A DNA stretch of 64,000 nucleotides. Origin: Dermanyssus gallinae (Eukaryota; Arthropoda; Arachnida; Mesostigmata; Dermanyssidae). The position numbers were made by a program, and so were the translations under genes. Shown here one piece after another: positions 42,056 to 59,512 of this stretch (positions within the stretch are counted from its first letter, which is position 1; every line of letters starts with the position of its first letter). The notes beneath the pieces are model-generated. The model searched no databases, was not told the DNA's origin, and saw only the letters and a list, made by a program, of their open reading frames with translations. The stretch covers positions 728,596 to 792,595 of the forward strand of contig QVRM01005377.1 in the NCBI GenBank assembly GCA_003439945.1. The letters run 5' to 3'.

Positions 42056-42499
42056 TCTGTGTGTATGTTCATAAATGCGTTAAATTAAGGCTTAGGTCTA
42101 TGTGCGAGGAATTGTAAGAGGAAGCTAATGCCAGCTCACCAAGCGGATGGCTCCGTTCAATAAGATCAATGAGAAATAATGAGCCCGTGTTCACGTTGCA
42201 CGGAGATTATGCTGATAACGTGCGGATCGTGCACGAGGACGACGACAGTCAATACCGGCCGCGACGAACAGCCGGGATTTAAAATAACCTAACATGGCCC
42301 CGCTTGACGTGCTCAGAATAATACATTACATTTTTTCTCGAAACCGCCAGCAGATGACAACCGCAAATGATCGTCAAACACACTAAAAACGTACGCCGTG
42401 ATACCATTAACTAAGCGCGATTTGCCATTAGCAAAGCACGTTAGTGCACATACACTGATATACGTCTCGTTTACGTTTTAGACGCATTCCGTATATATA

Positions 42500-42546
<47 letters not shown>

Positions 42547-42970
42547 ATATATATATATATATATATGTCATCATTTATAGACTGGCGCCAACCATATAAA
42601 GACACCAAAAACACACGTATATCCATACATAAAAAAATGCGAGAGAACGACTGGCTCGATAAACAAATATACGCTGATTACACCAGCGTGTTTGAAAAAA
42701 AAATTCATCTGAAAGACATCCAGCATAACTAGCGAAGCAAAAATAGTCGTATTGAGAACAGTTTGCAAAAATCGAGATCCTGTGATGCCTTATGCCGCTG
42801 TATCGTTTACGTTCAATACACTAAAATCTGCCATTATAGCCACTCAACATATGCTTTGAGGAAGATGCACATTTTATAGGGATCACGTCATTACCAAGGT
42901 GATCGTGATTCGATTAGTGACATATTGATAGTAAGGCGGTTTCCTTCGCCGCTGATGTCTGACACCCATA
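42056..42970. other. Gene-free stretch with a TA tract at 42493-42567
   Basis: AT-rich DNA; no coding signal. Confidence 0.5.
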
Positions 42971-43079
42971 GTGTTGTATGCTAACAGGAGCGGGAACGTC
43001 AACGACTGGCATGCGATTTGTATCTGGAGGCCGCTACGTCTTCCCTAAATTTTTCTCGAGCATGTCGAATAGAACATGG

Positions 43080-43900
43080 AAGATGTCGCGTCGACTATCC
43101 CACTCCTCCTGCCCCTTTCCAATTGAGAGTCCACAGGGCATCATACTTGGGCCGCTTGTGTACATATTGTATATTGATTCACTGAAATACATCGTCCCGA
43201 AACATGTACATATGAAAATGTATGCAGACGATATTAAAATGTAATTTTGTATGTCATTATTGTTGATTATGATGTTAAGACTGCGGCCTTACAAACAGTA
43301 TTAAGCAACTTCTTTGAATGGGCTTGTAAACTTGATCTCAATTGTCTGTACAAAAGTGCGCTATTCTACATTTTGGTAAAACAAATCCTAGATACTCCTA
43401 CACCCTTGGCGATGAGCATCTACAAGCTGATTATGAAAGACTTGGGTGTATTGACTTGTTCTAGTTTAAAACATAGCGCACATATAACGGAAACTGTCGT
43501 TCCGCTCACCCAGGAAAGTTAATTGAATTATGCGGACGTTTGTACTGTCTGACGCTAGGCTCTACGTCAGTCTCTACACACAATATGGGTTACCAGTGAT
43601 ACTGTACGCGTCTCTTGTTTGGCATAGAGGCCTTGCGAGAAACAAGAAACTCATATCCACAATACACATCAGATTTTTTAAAACGCGTCGTATACAGGTG
43701 CAATATTGACCCTAAGCAGATCAAATGTGATCCGATTTTACAGCTTTTAGAAGACAACGATACTAAACTGCTCAGTAAGATCTGTCAGAACAAGGAAAGA
43801 CTAAAATATGTTTTCAATAAGGTCGTCTATAACAATCTATCTAGAGATAAATATCCCCCCTTTTCGGGGTGCGTTTAATTAGTTAATTGAGAAGTATCGA
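43080..43900 (+). pseudogene. Jockey/CR1-like reverse transcriptase, decayed
   Basis: Frame 42978 reads SPQGIILGPLVYILYIDSL and MYADDIKM, the RT blocks with catalytic YADD near 43221-43232. Later shifted frames read LQTVLSNFFEWACKLDLN (thumb), LYASLVWHRG and ILQLLEDNDTKLLSKI, a C-terminal segment typical of jockey/CR1-group RTs. The N-terminal palm and endonuclease are missing. Confidence 0.7.
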
Positions 43901-43979
43901 CAGTCTCGTTCTAACCGATACCTTCGCCTCGTCCCCGCTTGCATTACAAGGGTTCCACAGCGCCTACTCTCCGGCAACA

Positions 43980-44394
43980 GGCACGGCGCCAGATTATCCC
44001 TGCTATTCAAGGAAAAGCGCGATGAAATTGTGGATGATCCAAATTTCTATGGGGACATTGCGTTGGAATGCACACTTTAGAAAAGCTTTGCAAAGTAGAT
44101 CATTACAAAGTGCTGCCAATTGTCAAGAAGCTCCTACCGCCGGAGCAATTTGGGTTCAAACAAGGCCGAGGTACACCGGATGCTACTCACGTACTCCAGT
44201 GGGAAGCTGAGCGGGCGTCGGCAAAACCCGCGGTTTCTCCGTTCGCAGTCTTCATCGATTGCGTCAAGGCCTTCGGCAAAGCCCCCCTCTACATATTAGT
44301 CGACGTAGTTCGGCACGTTGGAGTGGGTTGTCCTATTGTGCGAGTTCTTGCCAGCTTCTTTTCTGAAGACTGCCTGAAAGTGGGGATGTGGTAA
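43980..44394 (+). pseudogene. APE-type non-LTR RT fragment (same family as 59.5-61.4 kb)
   Basis: Shifted frames read DEIVDDPNFYGDIALECTL, KVLPIVKKLLPPEQFGFKQG and FAVFIDCVKAFGKAPLYILVD, RT blocks 1-3. The last two closely match the minus-strand element at 60.3-60.7 kb. No YADD block follows before the next fragment. Confidence 0.7.
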
Positions 44395-44534
44395 AGAAAG
44401 TAAAGATCGACATTTTACCTTATTTTAAAGGTAAGGCAAAAAAGGTAAAACCCCGCAGGAAAACCCACTCAGCTATCAGTAACTTACCTACGAATAGCTA
44501 AATTAGCTCGCCATGTCCTGGAGGATCCCTGCGC

Positions 44535-45275
44535 GTACTGCTGCCAGATATCAAGGCATGGATAGAGAGGCCTGGGGGAGACCTCACCTATCACCTTACC
44601 CAAATCCTCACAGGACACGGAAACTTCAACTCGTATTTGTCCCGAATTGGAAAGGCTTTGTCGCCGATATGCGGATTCTGCCAAGAGGCACATAAGGACA
44701 CTCCAGATTACACACTGCTACAGTGCTCGGCCTGGGAGGCTGCGCGGTTAAGGGCAAGCAGACTCGTCCGAGTGAAATGGGGCAGGGAGGGAGACCCACA
44801 CCACGAGGTCAGCGATCCACCTCGGTCCAGCCTAATAAAGTTTACAGAATACATTGTCTCCAGTGAGCAGGCCTGGAAACTGGGAGCAGCGATGGCAAAA
44901 GAAGTCCTCCAGGAGAAACATAAAAAGTGCAAAGAAAGACAGGCACAACTGCGGCTTCAACTTGAAAGCATCCATAGAGAAGTGCAGCTCGAAGAAAACG
45001 GGCTTGCAGGTGTTAGACAAGTGCTGAATCCCCTGGGCGACCCCAGCCAATTGATCTGAAAGGGCGCTCGCCACTTCTCCTGACAGTCCATAGTACTATT
45101 TTTTATGAAGATCTGGGCTATCAGAGAGTGAAGCTTAAGGGGGGAGGTGCGTTTAGTGAGTATGGGTCTCAACGGAGTAACATCCAACCGTTGGGGTCGA
45201 GTCCCACACTGCTAGAGATAAAGACTCGTAGTGATAGTGCGTAACTGCATTTAATACCTCCTCAAAAAAAAAAAT
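44535..45275 (+). mobile_element. R1-type non-LTR 3' end: intact ORF2 C-terminus, 3'UTR, poly(A)
   Basis: One open frame from about 44538 to the stop at 45057-45059 reads LLPDIKAWIERPGGDLTYHL, TQILTGHGNFNSYLSRIG, then the knuckle CGFCQEAHKDTPDYTLLQCSAW and a long coiled-coil-like charged tail. Order and motifs fit the C-terminus of R1-group ORF2. The 3'UTR contains GTGCGTTTAGTGAGTATG and ends in A11 near 45275. It is 5'-truncated near 44535. The intact frame suggests a fairly recent copy. Confidence 0.65.
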
Positions 45276-47700
45276 CGCCATGTGCGAGCCGAATCCAAAA
45301 ATGCTGTTGTCACAACCTACGAGGACGACGTGCTAAATGCTTAGTTACAGTACAGCCTCGGTTGAGTGTGGACACATTTCTAGGCGGCAAATTTAGCTCA
45401 GCTGGAGAGATCTCTTTTCCTCGGACGGCGAGGAGAAGTCGGTTAATATTCGTGCTATACTGGCTGTGAACTGACAATGAAAACAATCAAGTCGAGGAGA
45501 GGTCACCATTTCTGCACGTTTTGCAGGACTGGCGGGGAAATGTTGCCGATGACTAGTCCAAGATTGGGCACTCTGACATATACGTTCCTGTGTACTTTTG
45601 AGAGATAGCCGCATGCTATATCCGCTATGCTTACACAAGATAATGCGTGCACGGTTATCACCTCCTTGTGTGCTCCACTCTAGGTTCCCGCTAGCCATAT
45701 GACGAGTGTTTGCGTAAAATAACACGCAGTGAACTGTCAGACACCTCAGCGACCCCTGCACCACCTCCCAACGTAGGGCGGAGGCTAGTGTCGTCCGTTC
45801 TGTATATACCTTGGCAAATGTAACTGAGTTGTCAAAAACTTAAAGATTAATACTCTTCAAGCAACTGAAACCTACAGAGCCTATATCGGCGACTCCTGCT
45901 GAAATTTTGCTACTGTAAAATTCAAACTTCACCGGACGAGAGCTATAACTGCCGCCGGTTGAAAAAGCAACGTAAACCAACGCCCATGATCTCAGCCCAA
46001 ATTGCGTGTGTAAATTCCGTAGAGCGACACGTTAGAGATACCACATGAATTCCTGTCGACCGAGCAACGCTCTGACATCGATTGTAATACAACTTACCGC
46101 GACCCAACATCGTACATGTCCGTATACGTTCGTCAACTGCCCTGCACTGAGACGTCCATAAATGTAGAAGGCACTGAATGGTAAAGGTTTCACCCAACGC
46201 TAAATGTTCATCAGCAACGCTAACCAACTTAATAACCTAATAATAAGAGCAACCGGCTCTTAACAAATCACAAAATCTACGGCCTAATGACGCGGTCCTC
46301 GAAACAATGACAAAATCTTTAATCAATGTGGCTGCTGTATCAACAACGACAACGAAAATTACAACAACGACAACAACAACAACAACAGCAATAAGGATGA
46401 AGGGAACTTCCTTGGTCAACCAATCTGGCCTGAAGCGGTACAGGGACAGATTATGGTTATCTCAGTGTTTCAGATAGATCGGTACCTCGGATGGATGGGT
46501 AAATACGTAAATAGGTTTCTTCATTAATTGACGCGTCGACCATATGAGTGTCTCGGCGGAGGTCCGGCCACCACCAACGAAGGACCGTCCTGCCGGCACT
46601 CCGTTAACGGGCGAGAGTAATCCGCGTAGATAAGCCAGGCTACAGCCAGATAGCCGAACATACTGACAGGCGCGAAGACAAGCGTGTGTCAAAAAGTTAG
46701 TTGTTTCCTTAGTTACTAGCTGGTTAGTTAATTTGCTCGGCGGCCGGCCGGCCAGCCGACCAACCAATCCAAGTAGTCAATGGTCGTTTCCCTCCTCGCA
46801 GTGGAAAGCCGAAGCGCACTTCCCCCGCCCGGAGCTGCTTACCCTTTCCGGCTGAGCCACCCACGATGCAGCTCGGGGGAGCAGTCAGGGCTACACAGCG
46901 AAAGAGAGTGGGAGGGAGAAACAACAAGAGGGTATATAAAAGAGAAGCAAGGGAAGCAAGAGAGGGAACTACTTACTACAGGGGAAAATACGAATGGGGT
47001 CGACCGATAACATGCCGCTTCCGGTTCTCCAGAAGGTTTTTCCTTCTCTCCCCTTCTGGAGAAGGCGAGACAGGTTGTAGTATCAGCTCGCAGATCTTTC
47101 CCTTTATCGCCCTCACCCATCTTTGGGCTCCCTTTCTCGTTCCCTCTGCGGTTTTATCTTGCCGGCGGCAAGCTGGAAAACCTTCCGACAACGTTGTGAG
47201 GAAGAACTTGGGCCTGCGGCGAGCCGATATTGGACGTACAAAAACGTGCTTACGACTTGCGGCTGCTACGGCTGTTGCTACGAGATCAGCTCTTACTCGT
47301 CGTACTGTTAGATAAACTACAACAGGCGATACGACAGAAATAACTACTACTACTAGCCGATATAAATGTACACATATACTTGCTGTACTACTATAGTACC
47401 TTGTGGTCAAAGGTCGGACCTCCTTGGCCTCGGGACCCTTGTTACTTGTTCCGTCTTCCACTTGCTGTTTCTCCTGCGGCGTATGGTGACGTTCTTCATG
47501 TGCCTTGCGTAACTTTTAGTGATCTTTAAAGGATGTGTATGTGGCTCTCTCTAGGGGTGTGTGTAACGAACGTTTGTGTGTGCACGTGTCGGTGAGAAAT
47601 GTTCTTTCTATACAGCCTCGTTACAGAGTTTGCTGCAAGTCCACCTCATAGGGCATCGACTGCTCTAGCATTTTGAATATTCGACGCGCGCGCGCGACCG
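45276..47700. other. Stretch without recognised genes; simple repeats
   Basis: (CAA)n/(ACG)n near 46340-46390. Overlapping ORFs on both strands at 46780-47461 (up to 161 codons) are Arg/Ser-rich and unrecognisable. An 11-bp hairpin (TTCTCCAGAAG and its complement) lies at about 47033-47066. Confidence 0.45.
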
Positions 47701-47704
47701 AGTA

Positions 47705-48112
47705 TCAAACACGTGCGCGAATGCGAGCTGGCATTCTGGCTGGATATGCAGAAAGGACTGTGTGCTGTTGGACTATACGCAGGTCTTTACTGTAATTACT
47801 AACTACTACTACTACTACTGCCGCGTCTAAGTGGTCATCATAATAATGAATATCTAGAAAGAATGGCTCTTCGCTAGTGCTATGAGGTATCAAACAGGAG
47901 GATGATGTCATCGGTTCAATCGGGACGTGGGCGTGATGAGTTTTAGCTTTGCTGTGCGGCGATGAGGCATCATTCTGCCGCCAACTGTTCTGGTTAATCG
48001 TGACGCGATACGCTAAAGCTAGGAAAAGCAAGCCAACAAGCAGAAGAGGGGCGCTCACAACGCTCACAGTGGGGCGCGATGTCATAGCAAAGGACGTTTT
48101 TTGTTTCTTCAT
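47705..48112 (-). CDS. Candidate exon: N-terminus of a type II membrane protein
   Basis: 135-codon minus-strand ORF. The start at 48112 is followed by about 17 polar residues, then a clean hydrophobic segment APLLLVGLLFLALAY (about residues 21-35) and a polar, His/Ser-rich stem. That is the layout of Golgi type II enzymes such as glycosyl- or sulfotransferases. The end runs into a Val repeat from a GTA triplet run, so the true exon probably ends earlier. No catalytic domain or downstream exon was found; chance is possible. Confidence 0.3.
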   Translation of the reverse strand: MKKQKTSFAMTSRPTVSVVSAPLLLVGLLFLALAYRVTINQNSWRQNDASSPHSKAKTHHAHVPIEPMTSSSCLIPHSTSEEPFFLDIHYYDDHLDAAVVVVVVSNYSKDLRIVQQHTVLSAYPARMPARIRARV

Positions 48113-49550
48113 TTGTGTGGGTGGTCCGGTGTGGCGGACGGGCAGAGATCGTAGACGCCGTAAGTGTTATGATGATGGTGATGCTGACGGGACGATGAAA
48201 ATAACTACCGGGTGTGCCGATACGCAGAAAAATCTCCGCAAAGATAGGAAGTCCCCGTGGGCCACGTCTGTCTAGACGTTTGTTTGTTTGTTTGCCGAGA
48301 TGACAACCGATGGCATATTAAGAAGGCCACTTCATCTACTGCCTGACAACGAACCGTAGTCCCAGCAAAGTCATCCGAAGTGAAGTCGGGCCGCAATAAC
48401 ACGGGTTACACAGATCGGCTGGATTTCAACGCTGTAGCCACAATGTGTTGGCGGAAATTTCTCATCGGATTTAGTGCATTTTCTAGGTGAGTACGTCAAT
48501 GAAAGTCTAAAAATGCTCGTCGATCGCATAACTTTGCAAGCGTTTTTGGCCTGCCAATTTAGGATTTGTTTGTTGTGTCGCTACAACGTGTTGCGAAACC
48601 AACCAAGCGGCGTATGCGGAATAGACCAAAGGATTAAACGAAAAACGCTTTTTTACGCTTATTATTTCGTTAGCTGTGCGAGTCCCATTTGATAACAATT
48701 AATAATTCGTTTATAATACCCAGGTAACGGAACTTTCGATCAATTGTGGCTCGTGGTCTGGTAGTGGGAGAGAAGCATGCTTTGATCTCGCTAAAAATAG
48801 GATAGATTAAAAGCAACTTATAAACTTCTGAAAGGGATTTGTTCAAGTGTCCGGCCCCGGGTTAAACAACACTGAGTGCAAATCTAGCTTTACTGGTGCC
48901 GTTTTTAAAGCGAGTTGCATTCCATACACAGATAAAAACATATACGGGATGTTTCTAAATTAAGTCGCCACATTTATGAGGTGGGGAAATTTAAGAAATC
49001 ACTTTTCCTAATGGAATGGGGGAGGCGGAAGGTCTTGTTTTGGAAAAAGAGTATAATTACTAATATGTGTCATATGTGAATAAGATGTAAATAGTGGGAT
49101 GTGTGCACCTAATTTGTAATATTAATAAAAATAGCGTATATATATATATATATATATACGTTAACAAATAGTCATGGCGTGACCTGAAAAACCATATGGT
49201 GCTACCAAGCAAATAGCAGAAACAAGCCGATGTTCGCGTCTCTAAGGAGCCCGGAGTTATGCAGGAACAATGTAACTGAGTCCATTGTGGAACTGGCGAT
49301 TACATTGCAGAGGCGACAACGGAAGCGCCTAAGGTAGCAAACAATAATACTTGGTTCATGACGCCCTCTTTCTCGTACTGGCCTGCTCCTTGCAAGATTC
49401 AATCATCCCCTATGCCCCCTTAAGGTGGACTCTGTATGCTAATAGGTGATATACGATTGACCGGAAATGCTACTGGTGGAATACCGGTCGAACCAGAGGG
49501 ATCGCTGCGCGCATACATGCAAGGAGCCTGTCTCTTGCTGAGCGCTATTC
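48113..49550. other. Gene-free stretch
   Basis: Short TA run at 49137-49158. GGGATGTTTCTAAATTAAG at about 48949 resembles termini of small DNA transposons but no partner end was found. Confidence 0.45.
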
Positions 49551-54537
<4,987 letters not shown>

Positions 54538-56530
54538 TCATCTCTTTGGCCTCGTGGTGGTGGGCGTCGCTGCTGCCTCCGCCGCCGCTGGTGTTCTGTA
54601 TAAGGCTTTGTGCGACATTTGGCTGAACAATGCCATAACGGAGCCCGTAAACTCAGCAAACGAGCCCACCGAACGAGAACGGAAGAGAGGAAGAGAGAGA
54701 GAGAGAGAAAAATAGAGTTGGAATGGGAAGAGAGAGAAAGAAATAGAGAAATGAAAGGAATAGGAGATATGCCCGTATACCTCTGTATCCCGACACCCCA
54801 TAGGACAGCTGAAAGCTAGATGAAGAAGACACGTAAACGCGACGACAAACAATGGGCGAATGTCGAAGGCTGCCATTCGGCCGCTCCAAACGCCACAACC
54901 GGTTTTGCGTTTGGTTGGAAATGACGCGTCAATTGTGGGCTATTTTTTCAGTCTAGGGTCTCCCTTGTGGGCGGGGGAAGGCCGAGGAAGCTTCTGAGAG
55001 GTCGATTTCGAGCGTCAATCGTCGTCGTTGTTTTCGATATTATTTTGTCGTCGTCGTCGAGAAGATCGCTCTGCGAAACTGCAGAACAAGCAGAATGTAG
55101 GAAGAGGACGGGAACGGTGAAAACGGCGTCGTCGATCTTGCAGTCGCTGTTCCACTGGCGAGAACCTCTCTTATTATTGGAATAGCGTACTGCTGTTTTC
55201 GCCGTATATTGCCGTTATTACTGCCGGTAATGTCATCGTACACAAAGCGTATGTACCGTGGTTGTTGTTGATTACGGAATAATAATAATATTAATAATAA
55301 TAATCCTCGTCATTGCTGTTAATAACCGTAATGATTACTTTTTAGTTGTTTCTAGGGCGACCTCGTTTGTTGTTGTTATCGTTGTCGTCGTCATCATCAT
55401 CATTATTGCCATTTTCGGCAGAGGAAAAGTTTTGCCACTGCTCGCCATCCCCTCTATCATCGATTGCTTTTTCTTTGCGTTTGGCAAGTACGCCAAAGCT
55501 TTCGCACCGCAGTCTTATTTGTTCGGTTTCAAGCGCTGTCGTCGTCGTTGTCGCCGCAGTAGCACAGCTAAAGCGACCATCAAGCCGCCTTTGCGAGCCG
55601 ACTTCGCGCCTCTTTCCAAGCACCTTCGTTGTCGCTGCCGCCGCCCCCACCATCATCGCAAAATCATTGGCGTCCTTCGTACCGCCTTTCGCGCATCTGC
55701 GCTTTTTCATCTCGTCTTTCTATCTCTACCTCTTGTTTCCGCGAGCTTTCTTATCTTCGTCTCTCTCTCTTTCTACCTTTCTCTCTCGCTCCCTATGTTT
55801 CTTCTCCCGCGTCTCCTACCTCGTTTTTTCCTGTGGAGCCCTGAAGTAGAAGATCCCGTTAGCCCTGGCTGGTTACCCCTTCGCCAGGCAAGTTTGCTCT
55901 CCCGCTATCCATTGTCCTCTCGTTTGAGGACAATGTCCTCACCGCCGTCGCCGCCTCAGCAAGGCTCATAGGCAACTAGCCGTCCATGGGCGCATGGGGC
56001 ACGGCCCTCACACAGAGATCACCGGGTACACAGGGCTCGTTTTCCCTTAGCGATACTCGGCTAGAAGCGGCGGCGATGTATACCATGATGTCCATTCACT
56101 TCTACTACTGCAATACTACACCACGTCGCACATTTATACGTGCAGACGTTCTACGCCATACCGTACCGTCTTCTCGTTCATCTACCACCCTTTTCGCTCG
56201 TCGAGAGAGATGGCTCGTAGCATTTGCTGGTTGTTGCAGCCAATGCTGCTGCTGTCGCTGTTAGTCAGTCGATACGGCGACGATAAGGGTAACGATAACA
56301 ACAGCGACAGAACTGAGAACAACGACAAAGGCGACCAGGCCGTTGACGGGCCTGGGTAAACGTGGTCCATTTTCCGTCAGCTATGGAACAGATAATGCCG
56401 CCACCTGCCTCTGTGTCACGCCGCGAGCTTTCCGGACTACTTCGTAGATGACATCCACGAAACAATACAGAGAAAGCGAGATACAACTTGAGAGATAAAG
56501 AAAAGGGTAAGGATTAGCGCAGCGCAGCGC
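54538..56530. other. Pyrimidine- and triplet-rich stretch with a 237-codon ORF
   Basis: ORF 55258-55971 (+) is hydrophobic and Ser/Leu/Val-rich because of GTT/GTC/ATT runs and CTCT-rich DNA. An overlapping ORF exists in another frame and on the minus strand. No motif supports coding. GA/CT tracts at 54690-54760 and 55740-55800. Confidence 0.4.
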
Positions 56531-57178
56531 CGTAGACCTTAAAACTCGCTAGGGCCGTCGCAAAAATCTCCGCCTTTGAGTCCGGCCGTTGGACCGCTTG
56601 CATTAAGGCGACATTTACATAAATGTTTGTTCTGGTCGTTTTAACTACCCAGGTTTCTATTTATCATCTTTATCATTACTTAGTAATATATGACAGTCAT
56701 TCTCACGTCCCTGGCATAGAACTCCCTTCTTTTCGAGAAAGCGTTTACAATGGCCGAAGGTCATTATCAGCCTTTATCTTTTCTGGCAACTGTCGTGTAC
56801 CTGTACATCACTTTGGCTACATTGATAATATTAATTACACGTAGGAAAATGAGCCTCTGAAAGCCTGCAAAAGGTATGAGGATACGATGATGCACTTTGT
56901 CGTTTAAACTTAATTCAGGTTGCTTGTCGTTTGAAATACGCACTATTCTTATGGCGGAATCATCGTATGCTGACGAAATAGACCTCGTAAAAGTTACGGA
57001 AACAATTTATTATATGTCTATTTTGTTTTCATGTTTTCTAAACCTTAATTTGTTTAACTTGTGCAAGTGATTTTACCTATCTCTTTGCAGAGAGTTAGCG
57101 TAATCACTGCTCTCAGGGTAATGTCAATGCAGCGCAATATGCTTAAGATAAAGGTTTACTTTTTGAGCGCATAAATAT
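56531..57178. other. Gene-free AT-rich stretch
   Basis: Nothing recognised. Confidence 0.5.
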
Positions 57179-58870
57179 ACAGCTACGTGGCGATTATGCA
57201 TCTGTAGCATACATCATTACTTAACCAACTTTAAGTTCGTTTTTTCTCACAGTTTACTAGATCGCGGCCCCTAAGCGTGTTGTACTTAGCCTCTCTGGTG
57301 ACTGCTTACTACGATTTTCGTCTAAATGTGGCTTTTATTCAGAGCACTCTTTAAAGCCAACCGTTGGCACTAACCTCAGAGCGCCAGCTCTATCTGACCT
57401 ACTAGAATTAATAAACATTTGTAAAGAGGTTGTTTTTAAATCTACCTGACCTACTGGGTCATTGAACAGCGAAGCTTGTCCCCATGTAACCCAATTCGAC
57501 AATATAACGAAAAAAAGTGCTAAAATTACGATCAGCAAATAGTATCGTAATAGTTGCTGCCAGTACTGGTAAAGATCGAAGTTATTATGTTCTATATCAT
57601 CGTTATGCTTCCTAAGGAGTTTCGAGTTTGCTGGGAAGAGCTCGGCGAGCTTAAAACTCAGGAAGCGCTAGGACCACTTGGTGGTAAAAAAGTGGCAAGA
57701 CGCGCTTCTAGCACAAACTCTAGACTTGAACGGAAAAGCTCCCCTGAAGGCTGTTTTCGATCCAATGAGCGGAAAGTGGCTATGAGCCCTCCCTTCGCCG
57801 CAACTGGGGACGGTGCTGGACAATTACCTACTCCGCATCGTCTCAGGTCTGCGGCTTGGGGAGGCTGTTTGCGCAGAGCACGTCTGTAACCTACGCCGAT
57901 CCAAAGCTACCGCTGCCTCCGAATATGCGCTGTCCCGCCGGTTCAGTGCTGGTCGTCATTCGATACATTTCGCATCAACGATGTCATATACCGTGCTCTG
58001 CAGAGCGCCCAGATTCCTTCAGTGAAAGAGCGCCTCGACATGTGCGCCAACAGCCTCCTACGCGCAGATGGAAAACCCTAGCACCATGGGAACGGGGTCG
58101 TCTGCTAGTATGGGACGCGACGGTTTCATGTACACTTACAGCCAGCAGTTACATTGTGTGCACAAGTCGGGTAGCTGGCGCGAGCGCGCCTCTTGCAGAA
58201 CAGCCCATCGCCATTAAAACGTTAGGGCCAAGGGGATCGTCAAGTTCCTCAAGGAGCTTGGAAAGAGGGTAACTGCTGTGACGAAGGATGCGCGAGCCGG
58301 GGAGTACCTGGTGCAGCGTGTCCCCATAGAAGGGTTCAACGTGGTAATGCAGTGGCGGTAGTGGGGTCGCTTCTATCGCCGGAGGAAGGACTGCCAGAAA
58401 TGCCGTAGCAGTAACAACTAATATTTGACTCTTAGCATAAGAAACATGAAATAATTTTGTCGTACTCTTCTTCTAAGTGCAATCCCCTTCAAAAATTGAT
58501 ATGTTGTGTAGTATTGTTGCAATACAAATTACTGTGCCTAAAATAGAGGAAATTCCTGCTCGTCATAACAAAAAATCAATTCTAAAGCGCTGTCCGTGCG
58601 CTTAGCAGATCATCAGAGTTTGTGGTCTACGCCAGTTATCACGAAGGCCTATTGTCTTTCTCTGCCCTGATCGAACCACCGCAAATGTATGATCCTTTTT
58701 AGACTGGGCTATATATTACAAGACGAAAGACAGTGCTTTAGGACTGCGGTGTGAAGAAGTGCGAACAGTAACATCCAAGATACGCAGAAACACTACGGTC
58801 ACGCTGCTATAAGTCAGGGCACTTATAGTGCTTTGCTCGACGAGCTTACTATTAAAACGCCAGAAAAGAA
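57179..58870 (+). repeat. Dispersed direct repeat, copy 1, interrupted by copy G
   Basis: The flanks 57179-57600 and about 58500-58870 match the uninterrupted copy at 62399-63060. Shared blocks: TTTAAGTTCG, CCAACCGTTGGC / CCAACTATTGGC, AGTATCGTA, CGTGCGCTT, AACCACCGCAAAT-TATGATC and GCTGCTATAAG. Confidence 0.75.
57610..58390 (+). mobile_element. REL-type retrotransposon copy G, inside a direct repeat
   Basis: Frames shift repeatedly but read W-QDALLAQTLDLNGKAPLK, GKWL, ALPSPQLGTVLDNYLLRIV, GLRLGEAVCAEHVC, then GRLLVWDATVSCTLTASS and KTLGPRG. This is the element's region before and across the nuclease domain. The PD motif is destroyed. It interrupts the repeat 57179-58870, whose second copy at 62399-63060 lacks this block. 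Confidence 0.65.
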
Positions 58871-58879
58871 ACTGTATCT

Positions 58880-59512
58880 ACCCTTAAATAAAAAAATAAC
58901 AGTCACTGTATGTAAAAGCGAAAGGAGAAATAAGAGAAGAATATTTGCGGTGGCATCTATTTTATAAGCATAGCTTTTCCGTATTTAGTAAAAGTACACC
59001 TAAGTGTACCGCATTTATACTGCTTTAGCCACTATTGGCAATTCTTAAGATGTACTGCATCAAAAATTGTCATGTGTAATACAGGGATTCTGCCCGCGAC
59101 TCCCTGCCTTAGGCCGCTGTTGCCAGCCAGGCGTGCTTGAGGACGGTTAACAATCCTGGATGACACAAAAAATGTACTTGTCAAAAATGTCAGATAGAGT
59201 TGGTATCTTAGCGTTGATCGTCAACCGTTGGTTTTAGATGTAGATGTCATCTGTTCGTTTTTGATTTAACTTTTAGTTTTAGATGTAGATCGTCAACTGT
59301 TGGTTTTAGCTGTAGATTCAGCAGAGATGCGAACTATCATGCGAAGTCGTAAATGAGGCAGCCGCAAATGCTAGGGTAGAGCTCTAATCACTAGCAGCGG
59401 TAATACTGCTTAATTTGCGAGCTGTGCTGAATGTCTTACAATATTTGGCAAAATATAACACCGAAGTGATCTTCTGCTCGGGCTATGCACGCTTGAAATA
59501 CGATAAATTTAT
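58880..59512. other. Gene-free stretch with a short internal duplication
   Basis: Two nearby copies of a TTGGTTTTAG / GATGTAGAT motif at about 59215-59320. No coding signal. Confidence 0.5.

Noticed and set aside
45170..45225. Possible tRNA-like GGTCGAGTCCC
   Set aside because: Better explained as part of the R1-type 3'UTR; no cloverleaf forms.
55258..55971. 237-codon + strand ORF as a membrane protein
   Set aside because: The hydrophobicity comes from GTT/ATT and CTCT repeats; two other long frames overlap it.
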